From NCBI RefSeq assembly GCF_945859685.1, contig NC_079147.1:215205578-215269577 (forward strand): a stretch of DNA of 64,000 nt, given 5' to 3'. The notes beneath the pieces are model-generated. The model worked only from the letters and a program-made list of their open reading frames with translations. It was not told where the DNA came from and ran no database searches. Shown piece by piece: positions 1-12,593 of the stretch. The stretch's first letter is position 1. The number at the start of each line of letters is the position of its first letter. Origin of the DNA: Eupeodes corollae (taxonomy: Eukaryota; Arthropoda; Insecta; Diptera; Syrphidae). Both the position numbers and the translations under genes were made by a program.

Positions 1-2277
1 AAGGACAAAGCTTCAAAAGTTCAAGTTAAACTCGAGATGAAAAGGAAAATGATTTTAATATACCTTTTCTATAAATAAAACAACCTTGACACACTTTTGT
101 CAATCGAAATTCATTTCGCATAACAATCATCAAATATCAGGGAAAGCAAAGTATACAAATTTAAACAACGTGTAAATGTTTTCCCAAAACAACATCCTCT
201 TCAAACATCATTCACCTTCGCATCATTAGCACCTGTTTTCAAAACTTTGTTATATCTACAAGCTACGAAAACAATGATTTTATCCTTTTTCTACGAATAC
301 GAATAGAATATGCTCATCCCTAGGTTGGTAATAGACAAGGCATACGACCGTATACCTACCTACATAAACATTAATATGTTTGTTTTTCGAATACAATCAG
401 CACACCTTTGGGTTTTCTGAAAGCGTCGAGTTGTTTACTCTATTTTTGAATTTGAGCTTGAAATTTTCAATGAAACTACTTAATATTCCTGACATCAACA
501 TCGATTTAAATCAAACATCAATGGAATAGAAAATATACTATCGATAGGACAATACAATTATACCTCAATATAGAAATTTTATATATGTAGATTGTAGGTA
601 CAAGTACAGTATACCTTACCTAACCTTTCTGTATCATAGCTCTACACAGCTCTGCATAAAGCAATCACTTGGAAAATTGTGGCGCTGAAATTTGAAATAT
701 CATCAAGCGGAAGCGAAATAATGTATTTAATGAAGTTGAAGGAATATTTAATTTCTGTTTCTATTTCTATTTTAATTATTTTTTGTTGAAATTCGAATAA
801 TTTTATGCCTTGATGGTTATTAAATTCCTGAATCTGAACACGTTTTTGTTTTTGGTGATTTTCGATCCACGTACCTTTTAACAATAATTCACACTTTGGC
901 TAGAACCCTCTTTTCAGAGAAGATAAGTTTGAGTTTTTCTTTTTATAAATATCATGTGCCACTAACAATGTGATTTATTTTCAATCTGTTCTCTTGATGT
1001 AGCACCTCCTGCTGATTTTTTTAAGTTGCAACATTTGGCATCCTGTAGGTATTTCAATTTTTCCTCACTCCTTCCACCTTTGAAGTTCAAGTGTTAAGTT
1101 TCTTCTATACATGATTTCATTTATAGAAAATTCCTAACTAAAAAATATGAGTAATATAATGCGTTCCATCATCATGAAGTTTAATCAACCTACTTAACGC
1201 GAAAACGTTTCTCATCATCCCACAGGATTACCCAGGATCTGTCTTATTTTGTGTGTGTTTGTTTATTTTCATAACAAAGACAAGAAAAAGAAGAAAGAGC
1301 GAAAAAAAATATTATATCAATTTGTTAGACAAATGATACAAACAAATGTTTGCCATTGATCATAATTTCATGTTCTTGTTGTATCTTCAATGGCGAAGGA
1401 TGTAAAGATTTGTCTCTCTTATGATTGACATTCTTTGACAGAGATAGAGAGAGAGCGAAAGTGAGAGAAAAAACGAAAGTTTGAAAAATTCGAGCAAAGG
1501 ACTTATTATGGCTAGTACAGGATGACAAGCTTGCGTGTGTGTGGGTGTGATTGAAGACCAAAACGAATTTTTGTTCCTCAACAAGGTCCTTGCTCCTTAA
1601 ACATTAGGTATAGATTAATGGATGGTACTTTTAATTTTTCACTATAAACAGGCTGATTTTATTACTTTTTTTTTTGAATTATTGTGTCTAAACTCTAATC
1701 GGAGTGTGTGTTTTTTGAGATAACAACTTTTACTTCAAGAGTCATTATTCCATTTATCAAAGTTAAGGTCATTAACTTCAGAGTAAAGCAATAAAGTAGG
1801 TAAAAAAGTTTCCTTTGAAATTGAATAAGCTGGTGTTTTATTACCAACCTCATACTTTTTGATAAATGAAAATTCCACCCAAAAGAAAGATTTTCTTGAA
1901 TAAGATTTTTGGAATAATTTATTTCGGTGATAGCTGCTTTGGAGGATGTCTCAAAACTAACTCGAAAGTTCTATTACCTGCCATTTGTTTAGTGTTTTTG
2001 GTAAACTTCAAAGAAAGCAACATATGAGAAAAATACATATTTTCAGGCGGAAAACTTGAAGTAAGAGTATTGCTTCAATTTTTATTCATTTCTGAAGGGT
2101 GTTTAATTGAAATATTTAGGGAGACTGGATTAATAATATAATTTGGAATATATATTTAATTCACAAAATTCCATTCGTATTACATTGTTTTCTAATACGA
2201 GCTTTCATTTTAGTATTTAAAAAAGACGAGTATTTTAAATAGTAATTAAGGGATGTGTCTTTAATTGTAGAGACGAG
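1..2277. other. AT-rich stretch, no gene seen
   Basis: No open frame here resembles a known protein and none has convincing splice signals around it. There are short low-complexity tracts, including a GA-rich run near 1438-1474. It reads as intergenic or intronic DNA. Confidence 0.5.
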
Positions 2278-2408
2278 GGTGCCGTAAAATTAAGTTAAGT
2301 GAAATAAGACTAAATTTGAATAATTGGCCCTGCAGCACTCTAAAAAATTGAAATAAAACCAATTTTCAAAAGTAGGCCTTATTTTACTTGGCTTTATTTT
2401 ACGGAACC
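2278..2408. repeat. Short inverted-repeat element (MITE-like hairpin)
   Basis: The left arm (2278-2308) and right arm (2378-2408) are about 31 bases each and are imperfect reverse complements, matching at about 26 of 31 positions by eye. The roughly 69-base interior is AT-rich. The layout suits a small non-autonomous DNA element or a chance hairpin. No second copy was found in this window, so a mobile origin is inference. Confidence 0.4.
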
Positions 2409-2644
2409 GAGATGAAAGTTTTCCATTTACAATGAAAAATTATATCAGCTAAACGACTTTATTTTCGTGTTGTATTAAGAAAAAAGTCTAAAAATGTTAT
2501 TTCGGAAAATCTGTTTGAACAAATTTGATCAATATCAAGAAACTTTTTAACAGCAACACGTTGAGAATAAAGATGCTTTTTAGGATTCTATGCCCTAAAT
2601 GCGTTGTACTTAGAATCCAGGCCTTCACTATGAGTTTTTGATGT

Positions 2645-3344
2645 AAATCTGGATAATTTTAATGTATTTCAAGGAACCAATCACCGAAGGTATAACGTTA
2701 CGGGTGATTGTCGCAGGACTTGAGTTCTTGTATTAACTGGACTTTAAAAGCCTTAAAATTTGTATGTCCTTATGGAAAATATGGTGTAATTTCGGTTGTG
2801 GAATGCTTTATTTGAAAGATGAGCTAGTAATCCAAATTCTTGGGACTTCGTCACAACTACGGGATACAGCTGTCATATTCCCGCACACGGTTTTAATTCT
2901 TAACGTCACTTCTAGCAGATTAAACTTTCACTATCACTATTTCACTATCACTATTTCCGGCCTGCTTCAATGGCTCTTAAGCGGTAGTTTTTTAACTCTT
3001 TAAATCTGGATAATTTTAATGTATTTCAAGGAACCAATCACCGAAAATATAACGTTACGGGTGATTGTCGCAGGACTTGAGTTCTTGTATTAACTGGACT
3101 TTAAAAGCCTTAAAATTTGTTTGTCCTTATGGAAAATATGGTGTAATTTCGGTTGTGGAATGCTTTATTTGAAAGATGGGCTAGTAATCCAAATTCTTGG
3201 CACTTCGTCACAACTACGGGATACAGCTGTCATATTCCCGCACACGGTTTTAATTCTTAACGTCACTTCTAGCAGATTAAACTTTCACTATCACTATTTC
3301 CGGCCTGCTTCAATGGCTCTTAAGCGGTAGTTTTTTAACTCTTT
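2645..3344. repeat. 357-bp direct tandem duplication
   Basis: Unit 1 is 2645-3001 and unit 2 is 3002-3344, head to tail with no spacer. The units differ at only a handful of bases (for example GAAGGTATAAC against GAAAATATAAC, and GATGAGCT against GATGGGCT). Unit 1 also carries a 14-base internal duplication (TTTCACTATCACTA twice) that is single in unit 2, which explains the lengths of 357 and 343. The small open frames in each unit are by-products of the duplication and do not look like genes. Confidence 0.9.
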
Positions 3345-5839
3345 CGTAGTGAATTTTTAAAATTTCAATGCGATGTTGAAACCTCAATGTTTCTTTTTTA
3401 TATAATAAAGCATGTTCAAGGAACTTCGTTTGCAATCAACTACATTATTTGAACACTAAATAAGCCTAAGTCAGATAGTTAATTTTTGAGATAGCAAGTA
3501 AAAGATAATACCAACAACATTAATATAAACAGCAAAACTTTTTATACAATATAAAAGTCCGTAATAAGTTGTCTTGTACCGAAAAAGACCTTATTCCTTT
3601 TAAAATATGACAAGACACTCTTTTCCGCTAAGTTTTAAGACAAATTGTGCAGTAAGTAAATAAATCACATAGTAATAAAGTCCAGCTGTCAGTTGAATGA
3701 AAAAAAAAACATGATCAGCTGGCATTTTGACAGAACTAGACTTGACTTGATATTTAAGGAGATTTTTCTTGACTTTCTTCCCAGTAAATTTATTTAGCAA
3801 CTTAATTGGAATACAATTTTTGGCAATCAGATTTTATAAACTTGCCTTACATTCTATACCTTATGTCGTCTGGGCAAATGTCAAAAAAAGACATATTCAA
3901 AAGTGACAGCTGCCCAAATAGCGCAGCATTCAAATTGAAATCTTTAATTGGAGGATCCTTTATATTCGAAAATCTAAACTAGGTAACAAATAAATAAAAG
4001 CAATTATCTTAATTGGTCGGCAATAAGCATTACCTACAAAACTTTTACCTCTAACTTTTGGAGACACTATTTACTATGTATAACGTATGAACGTGTACAT
4101 AGTTCGAGTTTTACTTTTGTTTTGTTTATTTAGATATTAAGTTTGTCTTTCTTTTGTTTTTGTTTTCTTAGAAACACGGAGAGGTGATTAACTGGCATCC
4201 CAAAAAACATCTCAAAATTGGATCAGAGAAGAATGTGTATGTAGGAAGGATGTTACAATTTTGAAAGAGTTTTCAATACACAGGTAGAAAAAAAGTAACA
4301 TTAATTTTGGGTGAAGTACAGAGAAAAATGTGGTTAGAAGTATAAAGATGCATTTGAAAACATTATGAAAGAAATTCATTGTTATGGACACCCTGTATTA
4401 AGAGAACTCAAATTTAACGAAAATTTAATTTGTTAATTGCTACCAAATTATGGGAGGGTATTTGCAATTCTAACTCTGACTCAGCAGAAACTCATTTTTA
4501 ATTTAAAACAAAACAAACCAAATAAAAAAACAATAACATTAACATTAAAATCAAATCAGCAAATCAAATTTAAGCAAGTACCTGCCTTCATAAATAATTA
4601 CCTACTCAGAAATAATTGAATAATTATTTATGATTTGCATTTTATATGAAAAATTTACAAAAAAAATTACATTGACTATAATTTCCTAAACTAGGCCAAG
4701 CATTTATTATTTTTAATTATTTATGAAATGCAAAGGAAAAAAAACAAAAGATTCAAAGTCTTATGGAGGTTACCTACCAACCCCCCAAAAAACAAAGATT
4801 CATACATAATTGCAATTTCTTATTCCTTCATCATCCCCCCACAAAATAATAATAATCATAATTAATTTAATCACAGTGTCTAGACACACAGTGACTAGAC
4901 TAGACATTCGTCTCGGATTATATTTTATATTTATATGCCTTTTAAAACCATTTGAATTGTTCATATATCATTAAACATTCTATAAAAATAAAATGGCTAT
5001 GCCAAGCCAAACTAAACCATTAATGATATTAAATATTCTGAATATATAAAAGTATTTTCCTGTTAAATATGTACGTAGCATTCTAACTTGAAATGCATGA
5101 TACACATCGACATCCTCACAACCTACAGTTAGCGGTATAAGGTCGTAAAAAGTTTCATTTTCAAGGAGCGTGTATATAGGAGTAGGAGCAGAGTAGCATT
5201 GTGTACACATCCATTACTGAAATTAAATCAAAGTCCGAGACTTAATACATTTGAAATTGAATTATATTTCGTAGAAAATTATACAACGTACTAGTATGAG
5301 GTGCACATATACATAAACATTTATATATACATACGTATTTATTGCTATGAAAATGAAAATGGTTTTCGTATAAAATTCATTTTGGATATTTGGAGATCTT
5401 GCCCAAGTATTGGAGAATTTCTGCTCCTTTTTTAAGAAATAAACAAATTGAATGAATATTAATATGGTTTTATGGATATTCTTGAAAATGATGTCTTTAA
5501 AGAAATCAAAATTGCTTTTATATATACTTTTCAAGTTTAATTGAGAAGTTTCGTGTATTGAAATTAAAAAACAAAATCTTTGAAGCAATCTTAATGGGAA
5601 TCACTAATTATAAATTTCGTTGGAATTCCTTAAAACATAATAGCTTATTAATTCAAGAGGCACAATGCAATTCTTAGAAAGGTTGAAAGCTTAAAACTTT
5701 CAACATAAAGGCGTCCGGAGGCGGAGGGTTGTTAATTTTATATTAGCAGTAATTTTAATCGGTTCGATGTATCAAATAGTTGAAAATTTTAATGAGAGTA
5801 AAACGGGTTGTATCTTAAAGTTACGTTTTTCAAACATTG
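3345..5839. other. AT-rich stretch, no gene seen
   Basis: No protein-like frame or RNA gene was recognised. A weak inverted pair lies near 3871-3925 (CTGGGCAAATGTCA against TGACAGCTGCCCA). Otherwise it is simple AT-rich sequence. Confidence 0.45.
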
Positions 5840-6560
5840 AACACTAAGATAATAAGAAGTGATAAGATAAGTGATAAGCATTATGTTTGCTTAGGATATC
5901 TTATGCAGCAAACAGGAGCACACATACAAATTGAGATAAAAAACAATTGATTGCTTGTGCTTGGGTCAGAATTTGTGTGTGTGTTTCTGTTAACACTTAT
6001 CGATATCACGAACAAAATAGTATATATAAGCGTAGGTTAAGATTTTATAGTCAGTTCGAATAAACAGCATAACCGTCCTTTGGTCCTTCGAGCCGGATCT
6101 ATATTTTATTTTCTCAATCGTCATTGAGGCGACGGAAATTTAAATAAGAAGTTATAATACATTTTGATTGGTAAAATTTTCTCAATTGCTAAAACGCAAA
6201 GAAAGATAAACTGAACAAATCCCAAAAAAAACAGGGAATGAAGTTGTGCTTCTTCAGAACAAGCTCAAAAATCGAAAATCTGAGTTAGAACTAAGGAATA
6301 GACTAAATTCTATGCAAAGAATTCCAGCTAAGCCACTCAAAAACTTTGGAAGTTAGATTTAGCACAGATAAGTATTTCGAAATTAATTATAAATGCTTTG
6401 CTTGATGCAACAAAAACACAGATTTAGCCAGGAGAGGATGATGATTCAGCTCCAAAGTCTTCACCAAATAATCAAGTAGATGACGCAACAACAACAGTAA
6501 GTGCTAGAACACTGCCGACATACGTTTATGAATATTTTTCAGTTTTGTATGGAGATTGAC
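5840..6560 (+). mobile_element. Decayed BEL-like LTR and leader fragment
   Basis: The clearest signal is an 18-base primer-binding site at 6081-6098 that matches the 3' end of eukaryotic tRNA-Tyr. Just upstream lie a TATATAAG box (about 6024-6031), an initiator-like AGTCAGTT, and AATAAA (6059-6064), which is the expected promoter and polyadenylation layout of an LTR. Downstream (6440-6560), a weak translated similarity to the start of a BEL gag (LPTY followed by YGD-PK) is broken by stops. No second LTR copy is in the window, so the left LTR boundary (5840) is a guess. The element is dead. Confidence 0.5.
6081..6098 (+). other. Primer-binding site complementary to tRNA-Tyr
   Basis: TGGTCCTTCGAGCCGGAT is the exact complement of a tRNA-Tyr 3' end including CCA, as I recall the conserved tRNA-Tyr acceptor and T-arm sequence. 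It directly follows the LTR-like segment. Confidence 0.65.
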
Positions 6561-7011
6561 CAAAATAAAATTATTGTCAAGTTTCGAAATAAAAACAATT
6601 TAAAAATTAAGTTTAAACCTTATGAAGTACTATAGGGACGTAATGATAATAAATACTTAACACATTATGAATGCGCATTGGATGCTAAAAAAGGTTGACC
6701 GGAGATCTGAGCGTTGACTTAAAAGCATGTTTGTCGATTCTTCGTCGATCCTTGGAATTATTCAGTATATACAAACGACTTTACAGAATTACACCGAATT
6801 TAGAAAGTTCATAAAACACAATAATAAGTGACAGACTTTCAACTGACAAACAAAATTGTATCTGCCGTAATTGAGTGTAAGTTCATACTTCATATTTTTG
6901 CCAAAACGATTCCCTCAAGAAACAGTTTTTTTTTTAATTCAAAATAAAACCTTTTATTGAAAGCCATGTGTTTATTGGTCAATATTATTCAAACATTTGT
7001 AGGTGCCGTTT

Positions 7012-8430
7012 AACTTCCCATAGGAAGTTATTGTAAGGTCCGATTTGTCAAATTGAAAATTTTGATTTTACTTGACGTTTCAAGGTCCCTAGAGTTGAAA
7101 TAAAATATTTTTAGAAAGATGTCTGGGCATGCATGCGTGTGTACATACTTTCGTACGTCCGTACGTTCGTGACGTTTTTTTCGTTGTCTAAAGCTCAAGA
7201 ACCAGAAGAGATATCGACTTCAAATAAATTTTGTTATACAGATAAAAAATACATTCAAATACAGAAAGGGCTTTAAGGAAAATAGAGTTGGCGGCTTTTT
7301 TAGCATAGCAGTTTAAATAAAAGATAAAAACTTTGGTTAATCCTGAATAACTTACGAATCAATAACGCTAGAGACTTGAATTAATTTTATATAATATTTT
7401 GTAACGTGATACTTAACAAGTATATTTTTTTTGAAAAAAAACCTGAACAAAATAACATTTGTAACCTAGAAAATTTTACAAATAAAAAATGATTTTATCT
7501 CCAAAACAATTTTGGGCAACGAAAAATAAAGTTTTTAACATCTGGGAAAATTTTGAGAAAACTCGAATTGACATTTTTTTTATAAAAAATAAAATACCCA
7601 AAAAAAACTTGACTCAAAATTGGTAAAAACTGAATTTCGACTCAAATATCTTTTCAAAAATTTAAGATTATGGCTTCCAACTAATTTTTTTTATAAGAAA
7701 TATTGTTTTCAACATTCGCAAACATTTTTAGAAAAATCTAATTGACAAAAATATAAGCCTAAACAAAAAAATTAATAAATGTTGATAAAAATTGATTTTC
7801 GACTCAAATATGTTTTCAAAACTTTGATATATTGGCTTTAAACTACTTTTATCTTTTAAGAAATATTGTTGCGAACACTCAGTAAAATTTTGACGAATAT
7901 CAATTTTTTTACGAAAAATTAAAACCTTACAAAAAAAAAAACAATAAAAAACTTGGTAAAAATTTACTTTCGACTCAAATAGGTTTTTGAAAATATAAAA
8001 TATTGTCTTCAAACTTTTTTATTTCACAGAAAATATTGTTTTCGACATTTAGTAGTTTATTTCTAAAAAAATCCAAAATAAAAATAAAAAACTAAAATCC
8101 TCCGAAAATAGTACGTACGCAAATTTGGTAAAATTTGATATTCGGTTCTTGATATCTCTCAAATTATTTACATTCATCCAATTTGTTAAAATATAAGAAA
8201 TGCTACTAAAATTGGTAAATATCTGTTTTCGACTAAAAATCTATTTAACAAAACTAGATTTTCAAACTAAACTATTTCTTTATATGAACAATATTTAAGA
8301 TTTTATAGTCAGGTTATTTTAAAATTTGTTAGAATAATTCAACTAACAACTTTTTTAACTCAACACGAAAACCAACAAACTTTTAAGCAAGACAAATAGA
8401 CAGACGGGATTGGAAGTTATCAGTGTGTTT
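7012..8430. repeat. Complex repeat with diverged ~168-bp tandem units
   Basis: The left edge has a palindrome (AACTTCCCATAGGAAGTT, 7012-7029). The segment 7620-8280 contains diverged units beginning with variants of GGTAAAAATTGATTTTCGACTCAAATA near 7621, 7788 and 7956, with weaker ones near 8128 and 8212, so the period is about 168 bases. A GGAAGTTAT echo of the left edge occurs near 8412-8420. A 94-residue minus-strand open frame over it repeats within itself and reflects the DNA repeat only. The overall layout suggests a non-autonomous transposon carrying an internal minisatellite; the class is unknown. Confidence 0.55.
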
Positions 8431-11050
8431 CGCCTCCCAGACTCTTTTTTCATATATTTTTTTACTAATAAAATATGCAATCTCCATTAATTTCAACGCC
8501 TAGAAATTGGTTCCCTTTATTAAGAACGTTATAAGTAAGTACGTATTCAGATGAGGTTGCATGTGTGTATATAAGTACATATGTTTGTGTATAGAAAAAT
8601 AAAATCTGAAAAATTCCAATCGACCTTAATTTCAAAAGGCAAATAAGTGGAGAATAAATTGGAAGATAAAAAAATAATATAAAATAACTGAATTCCTAAA
8701 AAAGAAAGCCAAATAAAATTTAAAAAACATTCAAAAAGGACCAACCTAGTTTTCCAATTTAATTAATTGGACCTAACCACAAATATTCTTTTTCACCAAT
8801 ATTTCACCCTACAAACATAATATTCTTATTAAGCCCGAAATATGCCATGTGCGGTATCCGGCATTTGGTATTCGCCTGATGATTCGATTCGATTGGATGC
8901 AAGGACTTTTTTTGTATTCCTAGCAATTTAGAAAATTGTCCTGCCAATTAAATCTTCCTCTTTTTAAAAAGGGGAATTTATTGATATCGGTATTTAGTCA
9001 CCCACAGGATAACAACAATAAAAAATCAAAACATAAAAGGAAAAATATGAAAATGGGGTGACCGTGTTTTCATCAGAATCAAATTTAATCAACAGAGGCC
9101 ACCATCAGTTTTGTTTGAGGAAGGGACAAAATTAATGCAAACAAAAAATAAAAAAATTTAAAGAATATTTCTTTAAAAAGAACAAATGATATTCTCGAGT
9201 ATAAATAATAAATGAATAACATGTTTTTCTAATTGACCGCTGCGCTGCGTTGGTTGTGACTTTACGCTAAGTGCAAAGGAGGGTTGTTTTGCATGTGGCA
9301 CTAAAATTACAATTATAAACTTTCACACCCTTTATTCGAGGAACAAGAAAAAATAAATAAATTGTGTTTTACATTTTCGTGAAACAATAAAACCAGCTGT
9401 CACATTTCACTTCACTTTTTCTCAATCTCTTGATGATTGTCATTTTACTTAACTTAAATCAAAGACAAATGGGGTGTTGCATCGAGTCGGGCTGCTGCGG
9501 CTCGACCGTATGCTGTGGCACCACAAAAACCACCCTTATCTATCTATACCTTCCAAGTCTTAATTGGCAACTCTTGTTTACACTTGTAAATCAGTGCGTA
9601 ATCCATTAAGAAATGAAAATTCAACAAAAAAGCAAACAAAAGAAAAACAACAGAAAATCAAATACGTTCTTCCATAACGAAATACGTTCTTCCATAAAGC
9701 AGAGCGGATTAACCGCACTCAGTTGAAAAGTCTATGCGCTGTGTTCAAAAATTATGAAATACACAATTACAAGGGCTGTCGTTTTGGCAACGTGTCATCT
9801 TTTTGTGTCAGGGGGTAAACACAAAAAGAAAGTGCCTCCTATACAGCTTTTTGCATTATTTTTTAACAGGGGTTGGAATGGAATGGGTTTGGGTTTAGGT
9901 TGACGTAATAAACAACCCAATATCCAGCTTTGTATGAGTCGAAGTACGAGTAAATATTATATACGTTTTCATCGTAGAGGGCACTTTGTTATACATAAAT
10001 AGGGGTTTGGATTTGGCAGCCAGGGCATTACACATTACACAATAAACAGTACAGTACAGTAAACTGTCATACCTAGAAGCTACGACTACGATACAACAAA
10101 CGAAGTAAAAGTACTCGTGCTAGAATGCGTCCGTCAGCAGTCATGTTTGTTTGATTGTACTTTAGGTGCTACAACATGCCACAAGCGTAAAAACACCAAT
10201 TTAATTTTTCCTTTTTTAACACCAGCACCAAAACCAAAACCAGCACCAAAAGTAATCGAAATCGTGAGTTTGGGTATTAATGGAGTTGTTTGTCCCAGGG
10301 GGGCTGTTTAAAAGTGTCAAGGTATATATTTATAAAATCTGACAGATTTTTCCAATATCTTTGTGGTAAATATTACAAAAAAAATGTACTTGATGTGCGG
10401 CACATAGAATAAGGGGTGGTGATGAGCTTTTTGACAGCAGCTATCCAGGGGATTAAATGTAAATTACTGAGTAAAGCCAAAAGTTGAGGAATATTTACAT
10501 TTTGAAGCAAGAAGAAGAAATGGCAGAGTGCTTTGTTTCTAGTTCCTATAGACGCGGATATAATATATTTTAAAGGCTATCAGATAGCAAAGGTGGAATG
10601 GAATAGACAATAGACAAGCTAAAAGTAAGTAATGAGAATGACATTTCACTCACATAAAAGGTATGTTTTTATTTGAACTCAAGGAACATTTACAGTGAAA
10701 AAGATGATGTTGAAAATGTTCGATGTAAAACGGTTATGCTGTGTGCTCCCCTATAATTGCTTTCGACTATCTTTCTATATGTTAAATTCGTGCCCACTTC
10801 GCCTTTTTTATTTGTTTTTATTTCAACTCTTATTCTCAAAATTTGGTACTTGCTGTATTTTGATAGGCAGAATTTTAAAGCTGTTTCAAATTGCTTTAAT
10901 TTTCAAAAGGAGTCTTAAATGATTGAATTCACATGACGTGTTTAACGAATGACTGAATCGTTATGAGGTTTCTTTTTAACATAACTTATTTTGACACTGA
11001 CAGCTCTAAGATTTCTTACTTCCTGACAGCTGTGAGATTTCTTACTTCAC
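8431..11050. other. No gene seen; short local repeat
   Basis: No coding region recognised. A 20-base direct duplication (AAATACGTTCTTCCATAA) lies near 9660-9698. The small open frames here show no family resemblance and no splice context. Confidence 0.45.
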
Positions 11051-11990
11051 CTTATGTTAATGGATTATCTGGCTAGCTTTGGGGATGAAGAGTATATCGG
11101 ATATGATCAAGGTGACTTCTGAAGGGCCTAAATGTTAAGCCTTGCCCGGAGGTAGGTTGTCAGAGGAGTTTGAAGTCCAAAGTAGAGAGAGACAGGGTTG
11201 CATATTATAACCAATTTTTGTTTTTCTGGTGATCAGTGATGTGCTGCAGGAAACTGAAGAAAAAGATGGACTCTGACAAACATTCCTGAAATATCCAGAC
11301 TGTGCAGACAATAAAGTTTTTTCATCTCATAAATGATAAATTGATAATAGATCTCCATTAAATGGCAACAAGGGTGGAAAGAGAAGCAGAAATTGTGGGG
11401 CTGAAAATCAACACGGGAAAAAATAAGATGTTCACATTGGAAACCTTATATTGACACTGACACTTATCCCCTCTGATAAACAAAAATTAGAATGTTTTTA
11501 GTATCTTAAATGTATGGTCTCTACTAAAACCCGAACCAAACAAGACATCACGAGCCGAATTGCTAATTATAAGGCTGCGTTTGGTTGTTGTACAATATTT
11601 GTAGGAAATAGTCTCTCAACTTGAAGGCAAAGCTACGACTGTTCTGGTAAAACGTAGAACCAGTATTTTAATACATTTGCAGCACCTGAAAAATAACAGG
11701 AACGATCAGAAGGGTACTGCAGACCTTCAATGCTATAGGTGTCTAAGAAAATATCTTATGGGTTTTCTAACCAATCGGACATACATTTTAAAAAGTTACA
11801 GTGGAAACCAATTACTCAAAGAGGCAGAACATTTATAAAACCAAGAAACACGCGGAGAAGACCATTCGAGGAGAAATTGTCGAGATTGGCGAACGGCTGG
11901 AAGTCGCTCGCACATATCACCGAAAACCACACACGATTGTTCGTAGAAGTACACGGAAAGAAATACATCGCGAATATTACAATGTCAGTG
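11051..11990 (+). pseudogene. RTE-like non-LTR retrotransposon, reverse-transcriptase remnant
   Basis: Translating across several frameshifts and stops gives the ordered landmarks of an RTE-type reverse transcriptase. A RETGLHI-type remnant of the RQGC box comes first, then a damaged catalytic block reading CADNKV, followed by AEIVGLKINTGKNKMF near 11390-11440. A thumb/C-terminal block follows (KTKQDITSRI..., NLKAKLRLF, 11540-11650). The C-terminal segment at about 11739-11980 has the family pattern RGR..KPRNTRRRP.EEKLSRL. The catalytic YADD is gone and the frame is broken many times, so it cannot be active. RTE assignment rests on recalled family motifs. Confidence 0.65.
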
Positions 11991-12113
11991 TGGGTGTGGA
12001 CGCAATACTGTATGGCTTAGAAGATTTTCATTGGATAAATAGTTGTAAGTATAGTTAATTTCGCCATACTGAGAATAGTAACGTCGACAATAGTTATAGC
12101 CGATACGATAATA

Positions 12114-12140
12114 CCAGTATGGGAGTCAGGCCCATACTGG
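12114..12140. repeat. Perfect 10-bp inverted repeat (hairpin)
   Basis: CCAGTATGGG is followed after 7 bases by its exact reverse complement CCCATACTGG. It lies between the RTE-like remnant and a SINE. Function unknown. Confidence 0.6.
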
Positions 12141-12368
12141 CTGCCACCATGTACAATGCTCCTAGCAGAAAAGTCTATACATTATTGTTATATACCTTAT
12201 ACTTACACCATTGGCAGCAATCCAATAAGGGTATCGATTATCACGCCATAAATTATCGCACGGTACATTAGCGATCACCCACGGACTTTATTTATCTGAG
12301 GACCCAAGTAAGTATATGAGCTACGTTAACAAACAGAATTGGCTCTTTTCAGCAGCCAATGCATCCAC

Positions 12369-12581
12369 AAAGTACCGTTGGCATGATGGTTAGTGCCTTA
12401 AACTGTTGTGCCAGAAGTCTTGGGTTCAAACCCGGCCTGTGCCACCTAAAATAAAAATGTTCACGGGCACCGATTCTTGCAAGGAATTGAATACTTGTCA
12501 GGAATGGTGTCAAGAATGGTTGAGACTTGTAAGTCAAAAGTCTCTACGGATTGTTGCGCCACCTTATTTATTTTATTTTTA
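12369..12581 (+). mobile_element. tRNA-derived SINE, copy 1
   Basis: The head at about 12375-12440 has an A-box-like GATGGTTAGTGCC and a B box GGGTTCAAACCC, the internal pol III promoter layout of a tRNA gene. A short AAAATAAAAA stretch follows, then the family body (GGGCACCGATTCTTGCAAGG, later GATTGTTGCGCCACC) and a TTATTTATTTTATTTTT tail. Flanking 12-base direct repeats (12357-12368 and 12582-12593, one mismatch) are target-site duplications. At about 213 bp it is shorter than the 60-kb copy through internal deletion. Two opposite-strand open frames over it are not genes. Confidence 0.85.
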
Positions 12582-12593
12582 CAATGCATCTAC

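Noticed and set aside
7728..8012. Repetitive 94-residue minus-strand frame that could look like a repeat protein
   Set aside because: Its internal repeats simply follow the ~168-bp DNA units, composition is AT-driven, and neighbouring units break the frame.
7012..8430. CRISPR-like array
   Set aside because: The repeats are long, diverged and contiguous without unique spacers, and the genome is eukaryotic.
10117..10311. 64-residue plus-strand frame with a KPKPAPK stretch
   Set aside because: It comes from a short ACCAAAACC-type repeat near 10220-10250, with no family resemblance and no splice context.
12375..12440. Possible functional tRNA gene from the A and B boxes
   Set aside because: It has no closed cloverleaf or anticodon stem that I can draw, is followed by SINE body, and is bounded by target duplications.
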